Below, piece after piece: positions 1 through 5,989 of a stretch of 13,941 nucleotides of DNA. Origin of the DNA: Hylemonella sp. UBA6679 (GTDB taxonomy: Bacteria > Pseudomonadota > Gammaproteobacteria > Burkholderiales > Burkholderiaceae_C); assembly GCA_002454975.1 (NCBI GenBank), contig DKJZ01000002.1, positions 1 to 13,941 on the forward strand, given 5' to 3'. The notes under the pieces are model-generated. The model was not told the origin of the DNA, ran no database searches, and saw only the letters and a list, made by a program, of their open reading frames with translations. Both the position numbers and the translations under genes were made by a program. Position 1 is the stretch's first letter. Each line of letters begins with the position of its first letter.

Positions 1-1
1 C

Positions 2-220
2 GAAGACTTTGCCTTCATGCTCGAGCGCGTGCCAGGCAGTTATGTGCTGATTGGCAATGGTGTGAACGCCGATGGTCAGCCCAGCCCGAGCGCCTGCATG
101 GTGCACAACCCAGGTTACGACTTCAACGACAACAACATCGACATTGGCGCGTCCTTTTGGGTCGCGCTGGTGCAAGACATTCTGAAAGCTGACCAGTCTC
201 AAGGAGCGCATCAGCACTGA
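2..220 (+). CDS. M20 family amidohydrolase (hippurate hydrolase-like), C-terminal end only
   Basis: Only the last 72 codons are present; the open frame runs in from the left edge beginning EDFAF. The tail contains the signatures GSYVLIGNG and VHNPGYDFND, which are typical of the C-terminus of M20D-type metal-dependent amidohydrolases (hippurate or N-acyl-amino-acid hydrolases). Members of this family cleave an N-acyl or aryl group from an amino acid in the cytoplasm using a two-metal centre; the His in the HNP motif lies in the conserved terminal catalytic segment. Substrate cannot be told from this fragment. The gene ends seven bases before the -10 box of the next unit, so the following riboswitch gene appears to be separately transcribed. 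Family assignment is firm; the specific enzyme name is not. Confidence 0.85.
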   Translation, partial: EDFAFMLERVPGSYVLIGNGVNADGQPSPSACMVHNPGYDFNDNNIDIGASFWVALVQDILKADQSQGAHQH

Positions 221-226
221 GGCTTT

Positions 227-232
227 TATAAT
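227..232 (+). promoter_or_regulatory. Sigma-70 type -10 box (TATAAT) for the glycine riboswitch transcript
   Basis: A perfect TATAAT lies 12 bases before the first aptamer helix, so transcription would start at about 238-240, right where the riboswitch begins. No good -35 hexamer is seen at 16-18 bp spacing (GAGCGC-like sequence there), so the promoter is either weak or activator-assisted. It begins seven bases after the stop codon of the preceding amidohydrolase gene. Confidence 0.6.
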
Positions 233-243
233 CACGCGAACAT

Positions 244-403
244 CGGGAGAGTCTGCACACGCAGCGCCGAAGGAGCAACCGCCCCGGAATCTCTCAGGCA
301 AAAGGACCGGTGTTTTGCACAAACTCTGAAGAGCTGCTGGCCTCGTCTGCCAGTACACCGCAGGAGCAAGCCTTAGGGCGAATCTCTCAGGTCCAAAACA
401 GAG
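244..403 (+). promoter_or_regulatory. Tandem glycine riboswitch (two aptamers)
   Basis: Aptamer I spans about 244-309: its closing helix is CGG (244-246) with CCG (307-309), and it carries GAGAG, AAGGAGCAA and the conserved CTCTCAGGCAAAAGGACCG stretch. Aptamer II spans about 324-403: closing helix CTCTG (324-328) with CAGAG (399-403), with AGGAGCAA and CTCTCAGGTCCAAAACAGAGG. The two are joined by a short linker, the usual arrangement in which both aptamers bind glycine. In this RNA class glycine binding most often turns on glycine degradation or export genes. Here the controlled gene is an FAD amino-acid dehydrogenase rather than gcvTHP, so the likely logic is induction by glycine. Confidence 0.95.
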
Positions 404-454
404 GGGGCGCCGAGATGGCATGTCGCCATCACGGCCTCAACCCTCTGACGTTTT
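399..454 (+). promoter_or_regulatory. Putative expression platform of the glycine riboswitch (alternative stem / weak terminator)
   Basis: CAGAGGG (399-405), which contains the 3' strand of the aptamer II closing helix, is perfectly complementary to CCCTCTG (441-447). Between them sits a strong hairpin: 409-412 pairs with 432-435, then an A.A mismatch, then GATGGC (414-419) with GCCATC (425-430) and a 5-nt loop. The long stem is followed by ACGTTTT (448-454), a short U tract. Glycine-stabilised aptamer II would hold 399-403 and break the base of this stem. I infer an ON switch acting by termination, or by occluding the ribosome site at 455-458. The pairings are read directly; the mechanism is inferred. 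Confidence 0.6.
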
Positions 455-464
455 GGAGCTCATC

Positions 465-1736
465 ATGACTACTCTTGCCATCATCGGCGGCGGCATCACC
501 GGCGTCACCACCGCTTACGCCTTGGCCAAACGCGGTTACAGCGTCACCTTGTTCGAGCGTCAGCGCTACGCGGCCATGGAAACCAGCTTTGCCAACGGCG
601 GCCAACTCTCGGCCTCGAACGCCGAGGTGTGGACGCACCCCAGCACCCTCATCAAAGGCTTGAAGTGGATGCTCAAAAGCGACGCGCCTTTGCTGGTCAA
701 CCCCAAGCCAAGCTGGCACAAACTGAGCTGGTTTGCCGAGTTCATCGCATCCATCCCGCAGTACGAGCGCAACACCATCGAGACCACCCGCTTGGCCATT
801 GAAGCGCGCAAACACCTGTTTGCCTGGGCGCAAGAAGAAGGCATCGATTTCGATTTGAAAAAAGAAGGCATCTTGCACATCTACCGCCAGAAAAGCGGCT
901 TTGAGCATGCAGGCCGTGTCTCCAAGTTGCTCGCCCTTGGCGGCTTGCCACGCCGCGCTGTTACGCTGGAAGAAATGCGCACTATTGAGCCCACCTTGGC
1001 GGGCGACTACTACGGGGGCTACTTCACCGAAAGCGACAGCACGGGCGACATCCACAAGTTCACCAACGGCTTGGCAGCAGCTGCGCAGCGTCTGGGTGTG
1101 AACATTTTGTACGGCCAAAACGTGAGCGGTGTGAAGAGCACCGGCACACAAGCTTTGGTGAGCGTCACGCAAGACGATGGCGCTGTGACCCAACACAGCT
1201 TTGATGCCATGGTGGTGTGCGCTGGCACGGCCAGCCGCGAATTCGCCTCGCAGTTGGGCGACCGCGTGAACGTCTACCCGGTCAAGGGTTACTCCATCAC
1301 CGTGAATTTGAACGACGAGGTGAGCCAGCAGGGCGCGCCACAGGTGAGCTTGCTCGATGATGAAACCAAGCTGGTGACCAGCCGTTTGGGCGTGGACCGT
1401 TTCCGCGTGGCGGGTACGGCCGAGTTCAACGGCATCAACCGCGACATCCGCGCGGACCGCATCAAGCCGCTGGTGGACTGGGTCAACCAGTGCTTCCCCA
1501 AAGTGAGCACCCGCTCGGTGGTGCCCTGGGCCGGCCTGCGCCCCATGATGCCCAACATGATGCCCCGCGTGGGTCGCGGCAAGGCAGCCAATGTGTTCTA
1601 CAACACCGGCCACGGCCACCTGGGCTGGACGCTGAGCGCCGTGACAGCCGACATGGTGGCTGGCGTGGTCGCGCAAAACCTGCACGCGCCTGCACGGCCC
1701 TTGGTGATGCCGCAAGCCGGTTTGCGAAGCATCTGA
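465..1736 (+). CDS. dadA: D-amino-acid dehydrogenase (DadA-type) / DAO-family FAD oxidoreductase
   Basis: A flavoprotein of 423 aa, close to the roughly 430 aa of DadA, that would oxidise a D-amino acid (or possibly glycine) to the 2-oxo acid plus ammonia and pass electrons to the respiratory chain. The N-terminus has a Rossmann FAD site (G8-x-G10-x-x-G13, with the E-R acid end of the second strand near residue 33). ETSFANGGQLS and YPVKGYSIT match the DadA core. The C-terminal signature WAGLRPMMP begins at W355 with R359 as candidate carboxylate-binding Arg, followed by NTGHGHLGWT from N380. I chose ATG 465 because GGAG sits at 455-458 and the protein then begins at the FAD strand. The in-frame ATG at 420 lies inside the riboswitch platform hairpin. 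Control by a glycine riboswitch suggests glycine or a glycine-related amino acid as substrate; that is inference. Confidence 0.88.
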   Translation: MTTLAIIGGGITGVTTAYALAKRGYSVTLFERQRYAAMETSFANGGQLSASNAEVWTHPSTLIKGLKWMLKSDAPLLVNPKPSWHKLSWFAEFIASIPQYERNTIETTRLAIEARKHLFAWAQEEGIDFDLKKEGILHIYRQKSGFEHAGRVSKLLALGGLPRRAVTLEEMRTIEPTLAGDYYGGYFTESDSTGDIHKFTNGLAAAAQRLGVNILYGQNVSGVKSTGTQALVSVTQDDGAVTQHSFDAMVVCAGTASREFASQLGDRVNVYPVKGYSITVNLNDEVSQQGAPQVSLLDDETKLVTSRLGVDRFRVAGTAEFNGINRDIRADRIKPLVDWVNQCFPKVSTRSVVPWAGLRPMMPNMMPRVGRGKAANVFYNTGHGHLGWTLSAVTADMVAGVVAQNLHAPARPLVMPQAGLRSI

Positions 1737-1777
1737 GCGTTTGGTCCTGACCTGACAAGCCAGGGGTATAAAGGTGC

Positions 1778-4684
1778 ATGTTCAAAGCATGGCACCCCCT
1801 GAACCTTAGTCTTGACCTTGATCGGCCTCGTGGCTTGAGCCTGTGTGTTGTGTGGGTGGCCCTTGCGCTGGTGCTGGTTGGTGCCGCAGCGCAGGCCCAG
1901 CCCTTGCCAGACGAGATGGAGCCCGACACCGAGGTGCTCCTCGTGCCGCCCGCTTTGCCGGCGCCCGGGGACACCGCCCTGCAGGCCTACCGCACCTACA
2001 GCCAACTGCGCCTGCACTATGCCGACACTGGTCAGCTGCACATGGCCATTGAGATGGGTAAGCTGCAGCTGGGCTTGGCCTCAGGGCCGGCGCAGGAGCA
2101 TGGCCCGCTCATGAGTTTGATTTCGATGTTGTCCACCTTGCGCCGTGACGAGGAAGCAAAAAAATACCTCGCGCAAATGGAGCAGCTCATGGGCCGGTTG
2201 CGCAACACCCGTGTGTGGGAGCAGCGGCGTCACGCTTGGCAGGCGGGTCTGGCGCGGGCCGGTGCTGCCGTGGACATGCGCTACGGGCGTTTGGAGAGCG
2301 CGCAGCAGCGTTTGACCTCATGCGTGACATCGCTTAACCAAGCGATGGCGACCGAACCCAACCGGGAGGTTGGCGGCACGTATGTGGAGTGCAACCGAGG
2401 TTTGATCCAGGTGCTTTTGGCTACCGGCCAACTGGCCCAAGCCGGGCAAGTGGGCGACCAACTGCGGCGTTCTGCAGACCGCTTGATGCAAACACAGAAC
2501 CGGCCGTTTTTGCGCATCCGCGTGAACCAGGCGCTTGCACAAATTGCCCTGGAGCAGGGTAAAACCACACAAGCCCGCGCCTTGCTCATGCAAACCCTCA
2601 AGGGGCTGGAGAACACGCCCTCGATCCGTGTCGCTGGGATCTATCGGCAACTCGCCATGCTGGAGATGCTGCAAGGCCAGTGGCCAGGGGCTTTGGGCTG
2701 GCACACCAAGCGCCGTGACTTGCTACACACCATGGGCGATGCGCGCGGTCAGTTGGGTCTGGCGAGTGTGGAGTACGCCTACACCTTGCTGCGTCTGGGC
2801 CGCAACACCGAGGCCTTGGAGATGATGCAGCGCATCGTTCAAACGCGAACCCGCACAGACGCATCGCAGTCGCTGGCGTTGTTGGAGTCGCGTGCCTTTT
2901 TGGGCCTTGCCTTGGCGCAATCCGGGCAACAGGATGACGCTTACCGCGAGCTCAAAGCCAGCATTCCCGCCATTTTGGGCATCGTCAAAGGTGAGCGAAG
3001 CTCCAGCGAGGCCGGCATCTTGCGCACCACGCGCTTGAATTGGTTGCTGGAGGGCTACATCGATGTGTTGGGTCAGCGGGCCCAAGCCGGCGATGCTGCG
3101 TCCATGGACGAGGCGTTTCGCATGGCTGACCTCGCACGCGGCAGTGCCGTGCAGCGCGCACTGGCAGCGTCGGCTGCACGCTCCAACATCGCAGACCCCG
3201 AGCTGGCTGTCCTGGCCCGGCGCGAGCAAGACCTCCAATACGAGGCCAGCAATTTGAGCGATGCGATCGGTGATTTGCTCGCGCGTGGGCGGGTGGCCGA
3301 GTCCGATGCAATCGTGGCTGACATGCGCCGCAGCCTTGATCAAATCAGAACCCAGCTTGTGCAAGCGCAGACCACCATTGAGAAAAAGTTTCCCAGTTAT
3401 GCCAGCTTGCTCGATCCACAGCCTTTGAGCATGCGTGAGGCCCAGCGCCTGATGCGCCCCGACGAGGCTTTGATGGCGGTGTACAGCGGCAGCCAACGCA
3501 GCTATGTGTGGGCCATGACTGCAAGTGGCGCCCCACGCTTTGCGCTCACGTCTTTGAGCCGCGCGCAGATCGACCAGCAAGTTGCGAGCCTGCGAGACGC
3601 CCTCAACCCGGCCACGCAGCTCGCTGGCAAACCACAGCCGTTTCCATATGCTGCGTCTTACGCCTTGTATGAGCAGTTGTTCGCGCCTTTGAAAGACACC
3701 TGGGGGGCGGCGACTTCGCTCATGATCATTCCCCACGGCAGTCTGGGGCAGTTGCCTTTGGGGGTGTTGACCACCGAGCCCTTCCGTGCCCAACCGAGCA
3801 AAGTGCTTTTTGAAGAGATGGCCGCTGCACCCTGGCTGATGAAGCAGTGGTCCACCTCCCAATTGCCTTCGGCGCTGGGCCTGTCGGCTTTGCGCACCCC
3901 AGGCCGCCAACGCATCGCCACACGTGCATTCTTGGGTGTGGGCGACCCGGTTTTTATGCGCACCGGAACCAGCTCGGTGGCAGCCAACAAAACCCAGCAG
4001 CGTGCCGGCACGCGACCTGCTGTGAGCGCCACAGCCGCCGCCCCCGATCTGGCCCCACCGATAGACTTTGGTTTGCTCCCCGATTTGCCTGACACGGCGC
4101 AGGAAATCAACGAGGTGGCCAGTATCTTGCGCGCTGACCCTGGGCGCGACGTGCATCTTCAGCAACGCGCCAGCGAGGCCCAAGTCAAGGCCATGAACCT
4201 GGTGGACTACCGCGTGCTGATGTTTGCCACCCATGGTTTGATGAGCGGTGAAATGCCCGGCGTGTTTCAGCCAGCGCTGGCCCTCTCCAACCCCAATGTG
4301 ACCGGAGAAAGCGAAGACGGCATGCTCACCATGGAGGAGATACTGAGCCTTAAGCTCAACGCGGATTGGGTGGTGCTTTCGGCTTGCAACACCGCCGCGG
4401 GCGACGGACAGTCCAACGAATCGGTGTCTGGGTTGGGCCGGGCCTTCTTTTACGCCGGGGCCAAAGCACTGCTGGTGACCCATTGGTCGGTGGAGACCGA
4501 ATCGGCTCGCATGCTCACCACGGAGACCTTCAAGCGCATGGCTGTGCAACCCGCCTTGGGTCGGGCTAAAGCCTTGCAGCAGTCAGCCATGCAGCTCATG
4601 GCCAGCAAAACCCAAAACTTCAGCTACGCCCACCCCATGTTTTGGGCGCCTTACGTCATCATCGGGGATGGTGGCGCACAGTGA
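1778..4684 (+). CDS. Exported TPR-CHAT domain protein (caspase-like peptidase fold)
   Basis: A protein of 968 aa. An N-terminal hydrophobic segment (about residues 20-38) ends in an AQAQ signal-peptidase-like site near residue 40, which predicts the periplasm. Residues about 60-440 form helical TPR-like repeats (LHMAIEMGKL, ALLMQTLKGL, TEALEMMQRI and others). About 480-550 is a charged helical or coiled-coil stretch. From about 560 to the end is a CHAT domain, introduced by LMRPDEALMAVYSGSQRSYVW. The putative catalytic pair is visible as FATHG with H819 and LSACNT with C870, followed by VSGLGRAFFYAGAKALLVTHWSV. CHAT domains are clan CD (caspase/separase-like) peptidases that usually process protein partners bound through TPRs. 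The substrate is unknown. It starts 41 bp after dadA with AGGGG/AAGGTG upstream. The domain call is firm, export is likely, and activity is inferred from the intact dyad. Confidence 0.9.
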   Translation: MFKAWHPLNLSLDLDRPRGLSLCVVWVALALVLVGAAAQAQPLPDEMEPDTEVLLVPPALPAPGDTALQAYRTYSQLRLHYADTGQLHMAIEMGKLQLGLASGPAQEHGPLMSLISMLSTLRRDEEAKKYLAQMEQLMGRLRNTRVWEQRRHAWQAGLARAGAAVDMRYGRLESAQQRLTSCVTSLNQAMATEPNREVGGTYVECNRGLIQVLLATGQLAQAGQVGDQLRRSADRLMQTQNRPFLRIRVNQALAQIALEQGKTTQARALLMQTLKGLENTPSIRVAGIYRQLAMLEMLQGQWPGALGWHTKRRDLLHTMGDARGQLGLASVEYAYTLLRLGRNTEALEMMQRIVQTRTRTDASQSLALLESRAFLGLALAQSGQQDDAYRELKASIPAILGIVKGERSSSEAGILRTTRLNWLLEGYIDVLGQRAQAGDAASMDEAFRMADLARGSAVQRALAASAARSNIADPELAVLARREQDLQYEASNLSDAIGDLLARGRVAESDAIVADMRRSLDQIRTQLVQAQTTIEKKFPSYASLLDPQPLSMREAQRLMRPDEALMAVYSGSQRSYVWAMTASGAPRFALTSLSRAQIDQQVASLRDALNPATQLAGKPQPFPYAASYALYEQLFAPLKDTWGAATSLMIIPHGSLGQLPLGVLTTEPFRAQPSKVLFEEMAAAPWLMKQWSTSQLPSALGLSALRTPGRQRIATRAFLGVGDPVFMRTGTSSVAANKTQQRAGTRPAVSATAAAPDLAPPIDFGLLPDLPDTAQEINEVASILRADPGRDVHLQQRASEAQVKAMNLVDYRVLMFATHGLMSGEMPGVFQPALALSNPNVTGESEDGMLTMEEILSLKLNADWVVLSACNTAAGDGQSNESVSGLGRAFFYAGAKALLVTHWSVETESARMLTTETFKRMAVQPALGRAKALQQSAMQLMASKTQNFSYAHPMFWAPYVIIGDGGAQ

Positions 4685-4812
4685 AGCGGCGCGTGCGTTG
4701 ATGGCACTGCACCCATCGGTGCTTGATCCTGCGCAGACAAGCTGTTCAGGGCGCTTGCGCGCACCTGGGGGCAGCCTTTCAATGGTCACTTCTTTCCAAT
4801 CGGGAGTGAGCG

Positions 4813-5130
4813 ATGAAGCAAGCGGCGTTGGTGGCCTTGGTGTTTCTTGGGCTTAGCGTGGGTTTGGGTGGGTGCGCGGTCTCGCGCGAGCAGTCCACGG
4901 TGGGCGAGTACGTGGACGATGCGGTCATCACCACCCGCGTCAAAGCCAAGCTCGCAGATGACCCCATGGTCAGTGCCTTGTCGGTCAGCGTGGAGACCTT
5001 GCGTGGAGAGGTTCAGCTCTCTGGGTTTGCCAAGAGTCTGGCGGAAAGCCAGCGGGCCGAAGCCGTGGCCAGGCAAACACCGGGGGTCAAAGGCGTTCGC
5101 AACAGCCTGGTGATCCGGCCCGCGAATTGA
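4813..5130 (+). CDS. BON-domain lipoprotein
   Basis: A small protein of 105 aa. The N-terminus is a lipoprotein signal with lipobox LGGC and lipidated Cys at C21; the residue after it is Ala, not Asp, so outer-membrane sorting is expected. Residues about 35-105 form one BON domain: DDAVITTRVKAKLADDP, then LSVSVETLRGEVQLSGFAKS, ending GVKGVRNSLVI. BON domains (as in OsmY and Kbp) are found in envelope stress and phospholipid- or peptidoglycan-associated proteins. A GGGAG ribosome site (4802-4806) precedes the ATG. It lies 128 bp after the CHAT gene; that gap holds only a weak hairpin (4709-4722) and no promoter I can defend. It may be co-transcribed with the CHAT gene. The domain call is strong, the biological role unknown. 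Confidence 0.88.
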   Translation: MKQAALVALVFLGLSVGLGGCAVSREQSTVGEYVDDAVITTRVKAKLADDPMVSALSVSVETLRGEVQLSGFAKSLAESQRAEAVARQTPGVKGVRNSLVIRPAN

Positions 5131-5232
5131 CGGGTTTTTGGGGTGGATTTCAGCCCCCTGAAGCCTCATTTTTACAAGCTACTTGGCCCCCTTGCTTGCT
5201 AGACTGTGTGCCATGTTTGTTGATCACGCCGC

Positions 5233-5844
5233 ATGACTGTGTTGCCTCAAAAGCTACTGCCATCACCCATGCTTCGGCTGCCCTTGGCCTGTGGATTGGC
5301 GCTGGTGGTTGGCCTGGGTCTGGGAGGCTGCAGTTTTTTGCTGCCCACCGGCGAGCAAGACGTGAGCCGGCGCTGGTCGGGGTTTGATGAGGTCAAGAGC
5401 ATCTACGACCGCATCGAGCCCTACCAGTCTGACCTGTCTGCGGTCAAAGCGCTGGGCTTTGACCCCGACAAAACCCCCAATTTGCAGCTGCTCAACCACT
5501 CGCAGGTGGTGCGCGCGGTGCTGCCTTCACGCGCGCAAGACCATGTGTCCATCCCGCAGGGCATTCAAGACTGCATGCAAGCCCAAGACCAGTGCGTGGG
5601 CTACTTCATGGAGCCCTCGCATGTGGACTACGAGCGCCAAGGCAGCGTGGTGCTCGACCTGCTGGGCTTCAAGCGCACCACCCTCATCAAGGGCTGGAAA
5701 TTTGGCGCACTCATTGTGGTGGTGAATGACCGCGTGGTCTACAAGCAGTGGAACGGCAAACCCAAGATCGAAGAAACCGAGTCGCTCACCAACCCCCTGG
5801 GCTTTTTACAAGGCACAGGGGTGAACATGAAGGGCAGCAACTGA
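5233..5844 (+). CDS. Hypothetical outer-membrane lipoprotein
   Basis: A predicted lipoprotein I do not recognise by function. From this start it is 203 aa with a lipobox GLGGC at C33. An in-frame ATG at 5269 would give a more usual 20-residue signal before the Cys. Neither start has a clear ribosome site, so the start is uncertain. Ser follows the Cys, which favours the outer membrane. The mature part has WSGFDEVKSIYDRIEPYQSDLSAVKALGFDP, a pair of cysteines in IQDCMQAQDQCVGYF that could form a disulfide, and a basic/aromatic strand FKRTTLIKGWKFGALIVVVNDRVVYKQWNGKPKIEE near the C-terminus. The LKALGFDP...LLNHSQ pattern suggests a small folded periplasmic domain rather than a barrel. It follows the BON lipoprotein by 102 bp and precedes the SAH-regulated metH unit, which has its own promoter. 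Confidence 0.75.
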   Translation: MTVLPQKLLPSPMLRLPLACGLALVVGLGLGGCSFLLPTGEQDVSRRWSGFDEVKSIYDRIEPYQSDLSAVKALGFDPDKTPNLQLLNHSQVVRAVLPSRAQDHVSIPQGIQDCMQAQDQCVGYFMEPSHVDYERQGSVVLDLLGFKRTTLIKGWKFGALIVVVNDRVVYKQWNGKPKIEETESLTNPLGFLQGTGVNMKGSN

Positions 5845-5895
5845 GGGCTGCAGCACCGGGCTTCACAAAGACCACACGCCTGGCAGAGGCTCGGT

Positions 5896-5901
5896 TAAAA
5901 T
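5896..5901 (+). promoter_or_regulatory. Candidate -10 box (TAAAAT) of the SAH riboswitch-metH transcript
   Basis: TAAAAT within GGTTAAAATC would place transcription start near 5906-5909, immediately before the first aptamer strand at 5910. No convincing -35 hexamer is visible at 16-18 bp. The placement matters because it decides how much of the 5901-5910 inverted-repeat arm is transcribed. Confidence 0.45.
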
Positions 5902-5909
5902 CATGGTCT

Positions 5910-5965
5910 CTCAAGGAGCGTTGCAGCCCGTACGGGTCAGGCTTGAGGTTGTTTCAACGACGCTC
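5910..5965 (+). promoter_or_regulatory. S-adenosylhomocysteine (SAH) riboswitch aptamer
   Basis: The conserved core GGAGCGTTGCA ... TCAGGCTTGAGG ... AACGACGCTCACC is present. Strand order gives an H-type pseudoknot: CTCAAG (5910-5915) pairs with CTTGAG (5942-5947), while GAGCG-TTG (5916-5923) pairs with CAA...CGCTC (5955-5965). A small variable hairpin, CCC/GGG at 5927-5936, sits between. This RNA class binds SAH, discriminates against SAM, and normally activates SAH recycling genes (ahcY, metH, metF). It sits directly upstream of metH, as expected. Confidence 0.92.
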
Positions 5966-5989
5966 ACCTAGCCACAGGTGAGACCATGA
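5965..5989 (+). promoter_or_regulatory. SAH riboswitch expression platform (Shine-Dalgarno and start-codon sequestering arms)
   Basis: CACCT (5965-5969) can pair with AGGTG (5976-5980). AGGTGAG is the ribosome-binding site, about 5 nt before the metH ATG at 5986. In addition 5980-5989 (GAGACCATGA, containing the start codon) is perfectly complementary to TCATGGTCTC at 5901-5910, just before or at the 5' end of the aptamer. Either helix would block initiation; base 5910 belongs to both the long-range helix and the aptamer pseudoknot, and base 5965 to both the short hairpin and the aptamer. Control at translation initiation is therefore likely. How many bases of 5901-5910 are transcribed is uncertain. 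Confidence 0.6.

Noticed and set aside
420..464. In-frame upstream ATG extending the dehydrogenase by 15 codons
   Set aside because: It lies in the loop of the riboswitch platform hairpin (414-430), and the extra residues precede the FAD strand. The ATG at 465 has GGAG 6 bases upstream.
429..1715. Long minus-strand open frame opposite dadA (428 aa)
   Set aside because: Its His/Ala/Gly-rich sequence has no recognisable domain and mirrors the GC-rich codon pattern of dadA, which has clear motifs.
1737..1777. Promoter or terminator between dadA and the CHAT gene
   Set aside because: The 41-bp gap holds only a 4-bp CCTG/CAGG pairing and a TATAAA-like string too close to the start codon; nothing defensible.
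2723..4549. Minus-strand open frame of 608 aa opposite the CHAT gene
   Set aside because: No domain, His/Gly/Arg-rich composition, and the plus strand encodes intact TPR and CHAT motifs throughout.
4709..4722. Hairpin GCACC-CATC-GGTGC after the CHAT gene
   Set aside because: Only 5 bp with no T tract. It also resembles an NtrC dyad, but the half-site spacing is 6, not 7, so neither call is supported.
5140..5173. Possible terminator after the BON lipoprotein (GGGGTG/CA-CCCC stem, later a short T run)
   Set aside because: The stem is short and bulged, and the T run (5169-5173) starts 11 bases after the stem, too far for an intrinsic terminator.
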